Origin: Gnetum montanum
Taxonomy: Eukaryota; Streptophyta; Gnetopsida; Gnetales; Gnetaceae
Direction: 5' to 3'
Length of the DNA: 64,000 nt
Assembly: GCA_015680685.1 (NCBI GenBank)
Contig: MNCI01004154.1
Coordinates: 341,967-405,966, forward strand
Both the position numbers and the translations under genes were made by a program. Below, in pieces: positions 35,224 through 48,498 of the stretch. The notes beneath the pieces were generated by a model. The model saw only the letters and a program-made list of their open reading frames with translations, did no database searches and was not told the DNA's origin. Each line of letters begins with the position of its first letter. Positions within the stretch are counted from its first letter, which is position 1.

Positions 35224-35530
35224 CCTAAACCATTTCTGTCTACATTTTTTTCAAAACTATGGATGTTCTAGAGAGCATAACGATTTCTCAGAGCATAGCA
35301 AGCTCCAGCATAGTGAGTGTAGCGCTAGAGTTGGCAATTTTTAACAGTTTTCACGCTTAGCATTTTTTTTTCTCTGCATTTTTATACTTAGATTTTTTTT
35401 TCTTTCATTTTTTACACTTATCCATTTTCTTGTTACTGGCAGATTTAGTCATTTTTTTTTTATTTTTTTTTATTTTTTAGTTTTCAAAGTTAGCCATTTT
35501 CTACAAATAGCAACTTTCACAACCCAATTT

Positions 35531-38056
35531 GTGAATATGAATCCAAATCAACCTTCTACATCAATACCTAACATGTTTGATACCACAATCCAACCAAAGC
35601 GAGCCACACTAAGCCCTAAACAATATAACTTCATTTGTGTAAAAATCCAAGCCAACTTGCCTATCAATCGTGTGGAAAGGGAAGCAAAACAAAACTATCA
35701 ACTTGTCCACAAAGGAGGTCATGAGTTCATCCCTTCAGCATTTGACATAATCCCACTCTCTGAACACCATCATAAACTCATATGCTAACTTCTTATGGCT
35801 ATAAATCAAGCCTTACAACTACCTCCCATAGAGCCTCAAGACGAAGAAGATGACTTTGCAGCCCAATCTGAACATGGAGAACCATACCATACTGTTAGCC
35901 CCCATGCCCACACAAACCTATTATCCCATCCTTTCCTAGAAGAAACTATGTTTCCTTCTTCATCCACAAACATTCAAGCACCTGTTCCCCATTCCATCCC
36001 TATCTTCTCCGTGCTCAATAACATTCACTCTGATGCATCCACTTCCATCATTCCTCCACCAGTGCAGTCCCAACAACTCCCCCAAACCAACGCAGGGTCA
36101 ATCCTCCAACCTCAAGTAATTGGAATACCATCAGTCATACCAACTTCCACATCCACCCATTACATACCCCAGATGCAAATTCATAGGGCACCATTGATTA
36201 CTCCTACCCAACATGTTCAAGGTGTTGCCTCACAACATGTGGCTGGGCAGTGGGTTCCACCAGTAGTCTCAGTCCCGAATACCATCCCACCACAACAAAT
36301 GTTAGCCCAACAACCTGCTTTTCCACAAACAATGCAACAATTAAACCATTATCATCCACAATCAACTCAATCCATTGGTTTGCCTACCGCCCAAGAATGG
36401 GCAGACACACAAAAAATGATGCACTCGTTGGCAGAAGAATTAAAACGCCTTAAAACTTTCAACAATGAGGAAGTCAAGGTACTAGATTTCTATCAAGATG
36501 ACCCAATTGACCCCTCAGTTCCACCCTTGACCTTGCCAAAAGGAGTCTCATTACCTCAACTGACCAAGTACAATGGAGAAGGGGACCCAAATGCCCACCT
36601 AGTGACATTTAGAACTGAAAGCCTTTTACTTCAAGCATGGCCCCATGTAATCTTGCGAGTGTTTGCAATGTCCTTAACCGGAAAAGCCTTAGACTGGTAC
36701 CGATCTTTACCCCGTAGCTCCATATCTTCTTTAGAGAATTTGTTGCATCAATTTGTCACCCGTTTCAAATACAATCTGAAACCTGAAGCCACATTAGATA
36801 GCTTGATTCAAATTAAACAAGCGCCATTAGAGCCAGCGCAGAAATTTATCCAAAGGTGGAGTGCAGCCTTAAATGAACTTCATGAACCTATCCCCGAAAC
36901 ATATTTACTCACTATCCTTAAGTCAGCCGTGAATGACTTTATTAAGTCAAAACTTTACTACCTAAAAGCCCGCACATTGAGCCAGGAATTTGTACAAATC
37001 AAAGACATAGAAGAAGCAGCACAAACAAGTAATGACCCAGCCTACTCAGACTTTAGAAGCCAACATATAAGGAAAGATAAACCCGAAACAATGGTAGAAG
37101 TAGTGGCTGAGGGAAAACAACCCACTATCCCAAACAACTATGAAAGAACAACACCCACTCATACACCTGAAAGCTCCTCAAATAGAAATAACAACATAGG
37201 TCATGCACGTACCTTTGAAAGAAAAGACCCTACTCAGTACACACCATTGCCCATGAAGCCTTCACAAATGCTTGAACAACTTCTAAAGGCTGGGTTAATT
37301 CAACATAAACAAATGTCTCCTGCGGCCTCACAAAGACATGATCGCTTTTGCGAATTGGCCAAAAATCCAGCCTTAGCAACACCCAATGAACCCCCTATCC
37401 CAAAAGGCTTTAGATTCGATAGGTTTTGTGAGTATCATCAACGGTGTGGTCATGGGACTAATTACTACTATGCATTAAAGCAAGACATACAACGCATGAT
37501 AGATGGTGGTGAGGTAGCATTTGACAAGACAAACCCAGTAAGGCCCCAAAATCAATCCATGGCGGTCTATAAAGATCCTCTCAATACCAAAATCAACGAT
37601 GCCTCATATGTGATTAATACTATCCATATGGAAAACAGACAAGACGTCCCGCGAAGGCCTTTTGTGATCTGTGTGCCTCCCAGTAGGGCAAGGATTCCCC
37701 TAGCCTCCACAAATAAGAGGCCTCCTTTTGTTATCAAGGTACCACCCCAGGCACCCACAACACCCTTTGTGGTCAAGGCTCCACAGACATCATCCGCTAA
37801 GATGTTAAACTGGCATGACGCAGCAACAAAAACTGCTAAGCAACCTTTCATCATAAGAGTGCCACAACGAGATGACCCCTCACTGCTAAGCAAGGTCCCC
37901 TTGGGGCCCATAGATCACGACGGCAAGTGTCGGTGTCAAGAATCATCAATTTCAAGGTCAAAAAGTGCAATTTTGGCTAAGTACATTGTGCAGACGTTGC
38001 ACAGCGTAAGGATCAACGTCACCAACTTTTGGAGCCCCAAAATTCAGTCAAAATAG
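35531..38056 (+). pseudogene. gag: gag of the gag-only element, fused into the 3' LTR
   Basis: One frame runs from ATG 35531 to 38056 with a single stop (TAA, 35786-35788) splitting an 85-residue head from the 753-residue body. The body has a Gln/Pro-rich part, the retrotransposon gag core (KYNGEGDPNAHLVTFRTESL, MSLTGKALDWYRSL, QFVTRFKYNLKPEATLDSL, about 36560-37000), the knuckle-like DRFCEYHQRCGHG (about 37420-37455) and four FVVRVPP-like repeats (37650-37865). The last 56 residues are translated LTR sequence after the deletion junction at 37888. If expressed, it could supply or compete for particle assembly with A-type elements (inference). Confidence 0.85.
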
Positions 38057-39442
38057 GCTGAAATCAAGCACAAGGACCCCCCATGACCTTCACCAAGGTC
38101 CCCAGCAATTCCCAGCCTCCAGAAAATCAAGATTCGGGCCTCAAATGTGCCATTTTGACTTGGTGATGTTGGGGTTATTTTTCAGACGCTGCACAACGTA
38201 AGGATTAGCGTCACCAATTTTTAGAGCCCCAAAACTCAGCCAAAATGACTTGATTTTAAGGGTGTAAGTCATCCTCAAGGTCCACTATTGATAACTATGG
38301 GTCCCAGCCTTTAAAAATTCCATATTTCAGCCCAAAATTGCAAGTTTTGGAGGCCACACTGCAAGTCACACTGCAAGTCGCGCTGGATGCTAGACAAGCG
38401 AGGTGGTGTTAATCCTTCTTGATTTTCTTTTTCAAGAAATCTATAAAATAGCAAAGAAGCCCATGCAAAATCAGGCCAAATATTCCGCAAAAAGAAAAAA
38501 AAGAAATATAATTTTCCAAGCGGGCCAGAGTTGGAGCTAAATCTTTTTAAATTTTTTAAATTTATTTTATTTTATTTTTATCACTCAAGGGCTTGTATTT
38601 CTAAAATTATTTGTGTTTTTATGGGCTGGAATGACCCATAAGTTGTAAAATACATTGAACCTAGCCAAGAAAAGCAAAATTTCCAACACACGTACAACTC
38701 ATGTACAACTTTCAAGCATGGATACATTGAACCTAGTCAAAGCAAACCCTAGCCAAAACCCTAGCCCAAACCTATAAATACCCTACCAATTCACACAAAT
38801 TGGAGGGGAGAACAACAAACAAGAACAAGCAACAAACAAGAGAGACAAGAACAACAAGAGAAGAACAAAGACAAAAGAGGCAAAAAGAAGCAAAGGCAAA
38901 AGCGATAAGAGAGAGAAGAAGATTGAAAGAGGCAAAGATTGGAGGAATTGGTGATGCACATCCGATTTTTGGCTTCCGATTTCTTCTCACATTAATCACA
39001 TTTCATCGTCACATCATTCCGGGGCTAGGCGTTTGACTTGCCGTCCACACTTGTGCAACTACGCTTTGACAGGTGCATATTCTTATTTAAAAACAATACA
39101 ATACAGTTTCATTTTTGCCTCTCATTTACATTATTTACTACAGTTTATCTTCTATTTACAATATAACTTTGTTTACGCTTTATTCATAATTCAGTACACT
39201 TTATTTACATTTCATATCATTGTTCATATTCCGTTTACACCGTTTACGATAACCCAAGTGCTAGCCATAGCTTACGCTTGGGGAAGTCCTTGGTTGATTT
39301 GCGTGCGAACCATCCAAGGTGCTCTTCCTTCGTTCCTTTTCCAGCTTGCCCTCAAGCGAAGGTAGAGTCAACTGTGGCTATCCAACGATCTCTTGGTGTT
39401 TGTTTCCCTTCCAGCCTTGCACCGACGATTTAGGTCAGTACA
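37888..39442 (+). repeat. 3' LTR of the gag-only element, 5'-truncated
   Basis: This matches 33594-35201 closely from AAGCAAGGTCCCC to GGTCAGTACA. The first 81 bases of the LTR are missing. Scattered substitutions and a shorter ACAAGC repeat distinguish it from the 5' copy. Confidence 0.9.
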
Positions 39443-39447
39443 ATGTT

Positions 39448-42417
39448 GATTTAGGAAGCTACCTCTACAACTCTTGTGCCTTGTCGAGGAAGTAATTCTT
39501 ATGCTCCCCAATAAGCACCTCTTTGTCATCTTGTAAGTTTTTACATTCAGAGGTTACATCACATGCTCTCTTTTCTCTTCTTCTTGTGCATCATTGTTAC
39601 CCAGAAATCTCAAGAAATAAAAAACAAACCACCACCAATCTTGAACCACAAATCACAACTCTATTATCAAATGTAATGATGCCACCTTTGAAAATACTCT
39701 TTGGCATCACTTGAAAGTCCAAAAGTAGTAATGATGAAGGCTAGAATTAAGGTGGACTACACCTTAATGCCTAGAGCACTTGCAAGTACAACATAGGAAA
39801 ATACAACTCATTAGTACTTATAAGAGGCACATCAAATATAACATAAGTGAATTAATACACAACTATACCAATGAGATGTGCACACCTATGTAACTACACA
39901 CACATGATACCATGTGCACACCTATGTAACCCGAATAACTTGTTCAAGGTTACGACAACTAAAAATTAAAACTTTTCAAGTCTAATTTTTATTAACAAGA
40001 ATAGCAACACCTCCTTTATTAGCCTCATGAGTAGCATACAAAATAATGTAGTTTTTAAAAGTGCATTTACCAACAAAACTAATATCATGCACTAAAATCT
40101 TAATTTCTTGTATACAAAAAATCTAGAGATAAATATCAATTTGAAATATACTCCCAAATAATTTTTGCTCAGGACCTATCAAAAAATCACCAAACATTCT
40201 AGGACAAAACTAAAATTAAGAAGTGGGGGAGGAGGCCCTCATCTTTGATTTTTCATGCTCAACATTTATCTCACAATTCATGTTATTAATAAGTGAAAAA
40301 ACATTATTTGATAAAAAAAACCTTTGGAATAGTACTAGAAGTAAAGAGAGAAAGAGATACCTTTAAGGTTTTTAAATTGAAAGTATATCTATAGGCCTCT
40401 TTTTCTTATTTTGCACTAAGTAAAATCCATCTACATTGGCATTTTTATTGTTGATCCTTGCTAAAAAAAAATTTGAAGAGAAAATTTCTTTAGATATCAG
40501 GAGTTCACTAGCACCTTTACAGTTAAAAGGATTAATAAAAATTTAGGAACTTGTTAAAGAACATTTCATATGTGCTTGTTGAAAACTACCATTATTTATG
40601 TTTTTTTAATATTTTTATTTCTTTTCCTCATGAACATTTTTTTATTGAAAATAAAATAGATTCCAAAAACATGACCTTCACGATGATAATAGCTACAACA
40701 TCCTTGAAAATTAGAGTATGTAATTTTCTAGGAAAAACACTTATTACCAGCCTTGAGTTTTAATTCTGTCTTCCTATGTGATAAATCAATATTTACAAAA
40801 TAATATGCACAACATACTATCTAGTAATGTTTTTAACTATGTCTTTAGGATTGTGCCAATGTTGCCAATAATTTCACTTTTAGCATTTTGAAAAATAAGA
40901 GAAGATTTTCTAATTTGACCCAGTAAGGAGTTTTAGAGTATTTAGAAGAATATGAATCAAAATCCACTTTCCATTCTTAAGCAATAAAAATATTATGTTG
41001 ACATAAAATATTTAAAATTCAATGAATTTTCAACCATTTCAGAATTAGCAAGTTTAATAAGCAAAAAAGATTTGTAAAAATAATAAGCATGCAAAACATT
41101 AATTTCATGGCATTCAATGATAGCCTAAATCATTAATGTAAAACTGTTATTTGGCTGAAAAAATAAAATAATTTATAGAAACATGTATTGCAAAGTAACA
41201 TCTCTTGAAAGAGATTCCTATAAATCATCAGGTAAAACAAAATCCAAAGCTTTAGAATTTTTTAGAGTCTCTACATTTGTAGAAATATGTATTGTGAAGT
41301 AATATGTTTTGATAGGGATTTCTATAAATCATGAAGTAAAATAAAATTAAAAGCTTTATAATTCTTCAAATTCTATACAATTTGAAAGACATTAGTATTT
41401 TCCATCTTCAAATCATTCCTCATCAAAAAAAATTTCTGTTGTAATAACTCTGCAAGAAACCATCAAGATTAAAAAACCACTTAGAGAATTCTAAATGCAA
41501 TAAAAAGAGAAAGAATCAATGCACAAATGACATTCCAACCTTAGAAGAGTAAATGATAAATAGTGATAAGGCTTTTCTATAAATGAATTTAGCCCCAAAC
41601 CAATATATCAAATTAATGCATAGAGATTAAGAGTGTTCATATAGCCATAGATGTGTGAATGCCAAGGTAAGTGGTACTAAGTGTAAACAACACAAATTCT
41701 TTCGTAACCAAGCCATTTTCAAACTTTCCCAACAACTCTACATCAAACCAGAGTGAATTAAATGATTCTAATGATTTTTTATATTTTGCATAACAAATAC
41801 CTAGGACATCCCATTCAAAGCTTGGATATCAACCGTGTAACTAGTTTTAATTCTAGTAGGATGTCCTAGATTAGACTAGACATCCACCCTAAATTTGACA
41901 CATTTTGCATGGATGTCCTAACTTAGGACATCCATTTTTCAAGTGGAACATTCACCTTGAGTTGAGAACTCTTGTTGAATCTAGTTAAGCCTTTGTTGAA
42001 ACATCCATACTTCGTGATGTCCACACTTAGTTTGAGGATCCAACCTACATCCAAGACTAGAAAAAATTGAGTCTTAACGTTTTTGAATCGACTTTACTAC
42101 ATTATGAATCTCTTGAGCTCATCTGAAACAACTTCTTAACTTTTTCTTCTTGATCCATAATTCGCCACTCAAGTGCAATATGCTCCTCGTACTTATCTCA
42201 AATTTAGCAATACTCTTGTTTTGAACACATTATCATTCAAGATGTTCTTTATCTGCGACACGCTTGTATATATCAATAAATTATATATATATTTTCATTT
42301 TTCAAGTTTTAACACACCAAAATATAGAATTGATCAACTTATATATATTTCTACAAATTATCAACTTTATTCTCTAAAATAATGTTTTTACACTTGTCAT
42401 TTTAGCCATATTCTTAA
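39448..42417. other. AT-rich DNA without a recognisable gene
   Basis: Apart from the coiled-coil remnant near 39470-39530, I see no gene. The stretch includes an imperfect tandem duplication of about 100 bases (41177-41278 and 41279-41380), repeated GGATGTCCTA words at 41800-42030 and a perfect inverted repeat at 41909-41935. Confidence 0.4.
41909..41935. repeat. perfect inverted repeat, 12-base arms
   Basis: ATGGATGTCCTA and its exact complement are separated by ACT. Related words (GGATGTCCTAG, GACATCC) are scattered over 41800-42030. Confidence 0.7.
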
Positions 42418-43123
42418 ATGCTATGGAATTGGTGTTTTGCATTCATGTTATTTTCTCAATCATTTTTGCTTGTTGTAGTTGCAAATTCTAAAATCATTGA
42501 GAAAGATTTGGATCTTAAAGTTTTTATAGATCATCACAATGCTTTTTTTACTCAAAAATGTAAAGTGGATATTGATCCTAATTATTGTAAAATACTTGTT
42601 GGATTGAATGAGAAAATATTTAACTTATTTTTTACTGTTGAATGTAAAAATGTTGGTAATATTTGCATAACCCTCACAATAGAGTTTAAAACTTTATTAG
42701 ATGATATTTAGTGTACATATTATTTTGTATAACTTAATTTAGAACAAAGGAAGATAAAATTAAAGCTCAAGGTAAATCAACAACATTTTTCCTAGAAAAT
42801 TCAATACTATAATTTGCAAAAATAGTGCAACTATTATCATTACAAAGGCCATGTTATTAGGATTTGTTCTCTTCTAAATCAAAAAGTTTTTTGTGATGTA
42901 AGGAAACAATATCTTTTAAAAAAGAAACATAATAGTAATTTTTAGTAGGTAGAAATGCAACCTTCTTCAACAACTTCCTACCTTGTTCTTAATCCTTTTA
43001 AATTTGAGGATGATATATTTCCTTCTATTTATACTTCTACTATTTTCAAATGTTTTTAATTAACAAATATTGTTTGAGCTATTAGTAATATAGATTATGA
43101 GATAATGTTGAGTTTGAAAAATC
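42418..43123 (+). pseudogene. LINE ORF1 remnant with zinc knuckle (5' part of a split LINE)
   Basis: The frame reads KDLDLKVFIDHHNAFFTQ and VECKNVGNICITLTIEFKTL. After stops comes CNYYHYKGHVIRIC near 42830-42870, a CCHC knuckle with its second Cys changed to Tyr. The frame reaches the insertion site of element B at 43124. The endonuclease part resumes at 61351. LINE ORF1 proteins bind the element RNA. Confidence 0.5.
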
Positions 43124-43128
43124 AAGGA

Positions 43129-43997
43129 TGATGATGGTGAGGTACCCCTACGTCCAACCACACGAATCACAAGCATTCACACACAATCCGATTGAATTTT
43201 GTGAATGGGACTAGTTGTGCATCTAAATTGTTATGCTTTGATTATAGTTCACTATCTTTTCACTTGGACTAGTGGTAGCTTTGTCACATATGATTAGTCC
43301 AAAGTAAGGCATATGATTGATGTTGTCTAGCCCTATGTTGCTCCTAATGACAATAAAGAGATAAATTAATTAAGCTAATTAATAGTGAAAAGTAGAACCT
43401 AAACTAGCTTACGTGTAATGAATATTTGTTCCTAATCACCCACACATGCCTTGGACTTCATGTAACTACCATTGGGATTGCCAAGCATACGTCACTGGGC
43501 TTACCAAACAATACACTACTAGGTTACCAAGTAATTGCACTTAAGCACTTGCAATTAGTTGTACTCATTTTGCTTAATGATAGGAATTATAAATAACAAT
43601 AAATGAAAATATTAACTAAAGAAAAAAGTAAAAAATTAAACAATTAAAAGTAATAATAAATCTAAGTGGATTTTGCAATGATGGAAGTAATCTCGATCTT
43701 TATTTCCAGTCATGTAATGCATTCAAGTATGTCATACTAAAATAAAGATGTTGTACAATCATTAACTCACATTGTGAGCATGCACTAGGAAAAATAGAAC
43801 TTGAAATCACAAAGCTATAAAAAAGCTATCTAAAATCTATCAACCAAAACTATTGCCAACCATGCACCTAAGTGCTGTATTTATAGGCTACCACTAAAGA
43901 GACAATATCAGATAGCTGACATTGTTTCTTGGGACCTGATATTACGTATCCAATATTGGATGTTTGATATCAGAGCTAACAAAATCATGACTCATCA
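43129..43997 (-). repeat. 3' LTR of element B
   Basis: 869 bases, TGATGATGGTGAGGTACCCC... to ...ATGACTCATCA. It matches 60497-61345. Confidence 0.88.
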
Positions 43998-44185
43998 TGG
44001 CCCCATGACTGAATGAAAACTCATCCTTGAGTCAAACAAAATGAGGAAGAAGTTTTTTACAAAATATTGGGAAGGTATGGAATTATTGATTGATTCCAAA
44101 AAGCAAAAAAATTGAATCTTACATGTAGTAGTGGTGTTTTACAATAATTTGGACACAACATTATAGGACACAAAATTGGGGAAGC

Positions 44186-46917
44186 TCATGTAGTTCTTGG
44201 AGATGGTGGCTCCTCCATCGATCACTTCCCTTTATCACTAGGCTTTTGAAACTTGTAATGGTTGAGTAGTGCCTGTAACTTTCTTTCCTTCATCCTTGGA
44301 TCACGTACCATCCAAGTTGTTGAGCCAATGTGTGCTGGCACTAGTAGGTTCCTTGGACATGGCAAGTGTAGAAAAATTTTGTTGGCCTTCATCTACTAGG
44401 CCACAAGCTATCGTCATTACTCCTCAAAGGCCTTGGCCTTTTCTTTCAACTCATGATGATCTATTAATCTCCTAGCTAGTTCTGAGGCAACATCTTTTTG
44501 ACCATGGTAGTGGGCCTTGATCACCTCTAGTTTTGAGTTTGCTACATGGAGTTTCTATAAAGCATCTTTTTTGTTCACAAATTCTTTCTCATATAATGCA
44601 TAGGTGGTCACTACCTACTACTCTAATTCATCTCTAGATATACTTGATGTTAACATGGCAAGGTTGGGATATCGAAGGTTAGCCAATTCCATGTATTCCT
44701 TTAAGTCCTTGATCTGCAGGTCTTTATTCTTCAATTTTGCTTGATGGACTAGTGCGTAACTATCCAAGATGGGTTGCTAATTAGGAATTTATGCTGACAT
44801 AGAGACCGAATACAAGCTTTTTCCATCTGTATTTATTTTTTGTTGATATGCTTATACATGCAACCTGGTCCTAGAAGTGCTCTTTTAGCCTCTCATGTTT
44901 CTTGGACTCAATTTGCCACATGCATATTTAAAATGTAGACTTCTGACGAATTACACAAGCCACCTCCATCAAGAGGGTTTGATTCTCTTTGGCCAATCTA
45001 TTAATGTTCTAGTTGACCTTCACTAGTTATTCTCTTAACTAGTGGATACTTTCCTCCAAGATATTCTTCTATTTTAGACAGTGGTCAACCTTGCATTATT
45101 TTCTGCATGCTATTTATTTTCTTCTTGTGTGGTGGTCAATGCATTCTTATGGGCATATGCATGAGCATTAGCATCTGAGACATTCTAGAATACCTTTTCT
45201 TTCTCATACTCAATAGCCTTATTCTCTTCAATCAATTTGTTTAGCTGCTCTATTCTAAATTGATCCAACTAGTCAAGTGCAAAAAATTGGGTAGGGTCCC
45301 ATCTTTCAACTCTGAAGGGTGCAAAAAATTGCAAGTGTTTCACTTCTACTTCTACATGTTTTTCCTTGGTCTCAGCCATGACTAGCTTCCATTTGGTGGT
45401 AATGACATCTAATTATACTACAATGACATCACTAGGGATGTCAAACAAGGTGGTCATTACTTTTGCTATTTGTAGCAATCGATCTAATACATCCTCATAA
45501 ACTGTAAAAGTCATTGAAGTCCCAACAAGTATTTGTGCATCTTTGGTCCTAGTCAAATCCACTAGGGCACAACAAGCATATTAGAAAATTCCATGATATG
45601 ATCTGTTATCATCTCTATTGTGCATGCTACATCTTGATGCTACATGACCATTGTTGTTACAACTTCACCTATTTTAAGCATCACTTAGAAGGATGTGGCA
45701 TTACTAGAGATTTTTTGCAATCACTAGGATTCTCCTCTTGATTGTAGTGAAATCTACCCCCTTGTTGGATCGGTAGAAACAGTGGTCTACATAGCATTTA
45801 TGATGACTCTAAAGAGGTTTGATTCATCTCTACTACCCTAGTTGAGTGTTTCAGTAATTCTTTGCAATTAGCTCATTACAAGCTTGTAGTCTTGTGGTGG
45901 TGGTAATGGAACTTATGTCTCACGATGCTGTTCAAGATCTTGTTCTGCTTCTTTTTCTAGTTTCACTTCCTTCTTTGGTTCTTGTTTCTCACTAAGGTAT
46001 TTCCTTTATGTGGTAGGCTTAAGAAATTCAATGAAGGAAGCATCCTAAGCCCTCCTAGGAATGTCATTTGTGTATCTTAGGATTCTAATGTGCTTGCACA
46101 ACTTCTTGATTAGTCAAGGGAATAGAAGTGTTGGCTTCCCTACCTTCTTCTCTTCAAATTACCTTTGAATTTCCATGCAATATAATTGGGAAAGGTTGGC
46201 CATGTATTTTCCCATTAGTATAGCACTTCCCTTGGCCATGTACATTGAGATTCTATTGAGCCCTTTCATGGGGAAGAGGTGATATGTGCCTATCTTGAAA
46301 TAGGTCCTTTCTTCCAGAGTCAACTCATTATATGTCTTATCATCCTTGTTGTATGTCTACTTCAACCATAACTTTTTGGTCTCTAGATTGAACCTCATGG
46401 ACATATGTGCTAACTTGTCCCCCATATTTGATAGAATTAGAGCCTCTATGATTGCTTTGATTAAGAAAGAAACAATGACTTCACCAATGTTAATCGTGGT
46501 GCCTTCTTCCTTATTATGCCAAAATTGGTAGCTCTCGCCAAGGTACCATTCACCACTATTTGACAAGATGTGCCATAATGGTGATGCCTGGAGTTATGTC
46601 CAAACTACCTTAGAAGAAAACATCATGAATAGGCTAACGTTAATTTCTAGGATGACCGTGGTTAATGTGAATTTCTCTTGAATAGCTTCAAGGAATTTTG
46701 GGGACAATGTGAGGCATTGCCCTTGCATTGAAGCTTGCAATTCTCTAGCCTCTCCTTAGATTGACTATCCTATAACAATAGCCTCTTAATGGATGCTAAA
46801 TGATTGGGCCTCCTGCTCTTCATGCTCAACTTGTTCACCTTGTTTGCCTCTACTAGCTCTTGGATGTTTCCCTACTCCTTGCGAAGGTTATACTTATTCT
46901 CCTTTTTTTGGGGCCAT
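44186..46917 (-). pseudogene. extra ORF of element B (N-terminal domain plus coiled coil)
   Basis: The start is ATG at 46917 (MAPKKGE) and the end is PRTT-stop at 44186. The N-terminal domain carries SGEWYLGESYQFWHNKEEGT, ALILSNMGDKLAHMSM, ELTLEERTYFKI and YHLFPMKGLNRI, which match element C (52777-55578) block by block. The rest is E/K/Q-rich and helical and ends MEEPPSPRTT. Numerous stops. The function is unknown. It takes the place where Athila elements may carry an env-like gene, but I see no signal peptide or membrane segment, so I do not call it env. Confidence 0.65.
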
Positions 46918-47513
46918 TTGCAATCATTCAAGGATTTGGTTTTACCAAGGTGTTGTTATTTATCATTAATAGGTTTATGCCTTACTCATTACCTTAGTAT
47001 GATTTATTTTTTCATATGTATGACTTATTATGACTCATTTGCAATCATTTAAGGATTTGATTTATTATAATGCTTATGTTTTTTAACATTATTACCATTG
47101 TAATACCTTTTGGGCGATAGTGAATTTTGAAATATTGACGAAAGTTTCCCACACAAGCACCCCCCATGACTAAATTAAATACATTGGGTTCAAAAGAGTT
47201 TAAATGATATGGAAATCAAAGCAGTATTGAGCAAGAGATTGCAAGTGGAAGAAGATTGCACAAAGCTCTTAGAGATTGCACATAGCTCTTATCATGGAAG
47301 AAAACTCAAAAAACTCCCCTAGCTGCAAATGATGAGAATGGATTTTTGAACATCATGGGGTTCATATATATAGGTTTTGCAGACCCAATATTGGGTATTC
47401 AACATCTCATCTAATGTGATATTAGGGTGTTCAAATTTGCATTTAATGAGGGTAATCATCATGAAAAATGAAGCTCTCAAATTGGTTGGAAATTTTTAGG
47501 TTAGGTCCATAGT

Positions 47514-48365
47514 TGATGAATTGTGGTTTTCCAGGCCCCAATATCAAATCCTCAATATTGGGTAAGCGATATTGCATCCTAGATAATGATATCAAATACA
47601 TGATATCATTTTTCCTATGTTGGCCTATAAATATAACATGTAGGTACATAAGAATGGGGAGAGTTAATAAGTCTTAGAGTAGAGTCATTTTGTCAATTTT
47701 CATTTCTTTCCCCTGTGCATGCCCGCAGTATGATGATTGTAATTATACGGAACCTTTGTTCGAGTGTGTCATACTTGGACATGCACATGATTGGTAATAA
47801 AGATCGAGATTACTCCATCATTGTAGCATTCACTTAGTTTTTAATTACTTTAATTATTGATTATTTATTATTGTATTTTTAGTTAATATTTCCTTTATTT
47901 TCATTTACACTTTCTATTGTTAATGTAGAATGAGTACAACTTAATCACGAACATTTAAGTGTAACTATTTGATAACCTAGTAGCATATCTAGTAGTGCTC
48001 AAGTAATGTGTGCTTGGTAATATGAAAATTAGTACATGAGGTTCAAGATGCATATAGGTGATTAAGGACATATGCCCATTGCACTTAGGTTAGCATATAT
48101 TTCATTTTCCATTGTCCATTAGCTTAATCAAGATTGTTCCCCATCATCTCTAGGAGTAGCATTAGTTTAGGATCACATCATTGACCTCACTCTAGACTAA
48201 ACCATACATGACAAAGAAAATACCCGTCCAAGTGGAAGAAAACAAACTGTGATCAACATGTAACTATCTAGATGCCACAACTAGTATATCTACGGAGTTC
48301 AACTAGATCATGCGGACACACTCATATTTGTATGGTTGAGTGTAGGGGTACCTAGCCACTCATCA
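47514..48365 (+). repeat. 5' LTR of element C
   Basis: 852 bases; GATATC-containing words near its start, CCTATAAATATAAC near 47622, end GTACCTAGCCACTCATCA. Confidence 0.9.
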
Positions 48366-48366
48366 T

Positions 48367-48384
48367 TGATGTTGTTGCTAGGGA
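48367..48384 (+). other. primer-binding site of element C (decayed tRNA-Asp type)
   Basis: TGATGTTGTTGCTAGGGA sits one base after the LTR. Compared with TGGCGCCGTTGCCGGGGA, every difference is C-to-T or G-to-A. Confidence 0.75.
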
Positions 48385-48498
48385 TGGTGGTAGTTATTTA
48401 GATTAGTTATATCATCCAATATCATTATAATGAAGCCTTAATGATATATCTTTTAGAAAGAAATTAATTGCAAATAAGTCACACACAATTCAGAACAA

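Larger units (their letters stand above)
33513..39442 (+). mobile_element. gag-only Tat-type element (deletion derivative)
   Basis: The 5' LTR (33513-35201) begins TGAAACACC right after ATGTT. The 3' LTR ends at 39442 right before ATGTT (39443-39447), a perfect five-base duplication. Between them are a primer site and gag, with no protease, RT or integrase and no polypurine tract. The 3' LTR lacks its first 81 bases and is joined directly to gag at 37887/37888. It resembles TR-GAG elements in layout but looks like the product of an internal deletion. Confidence 0.88.
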
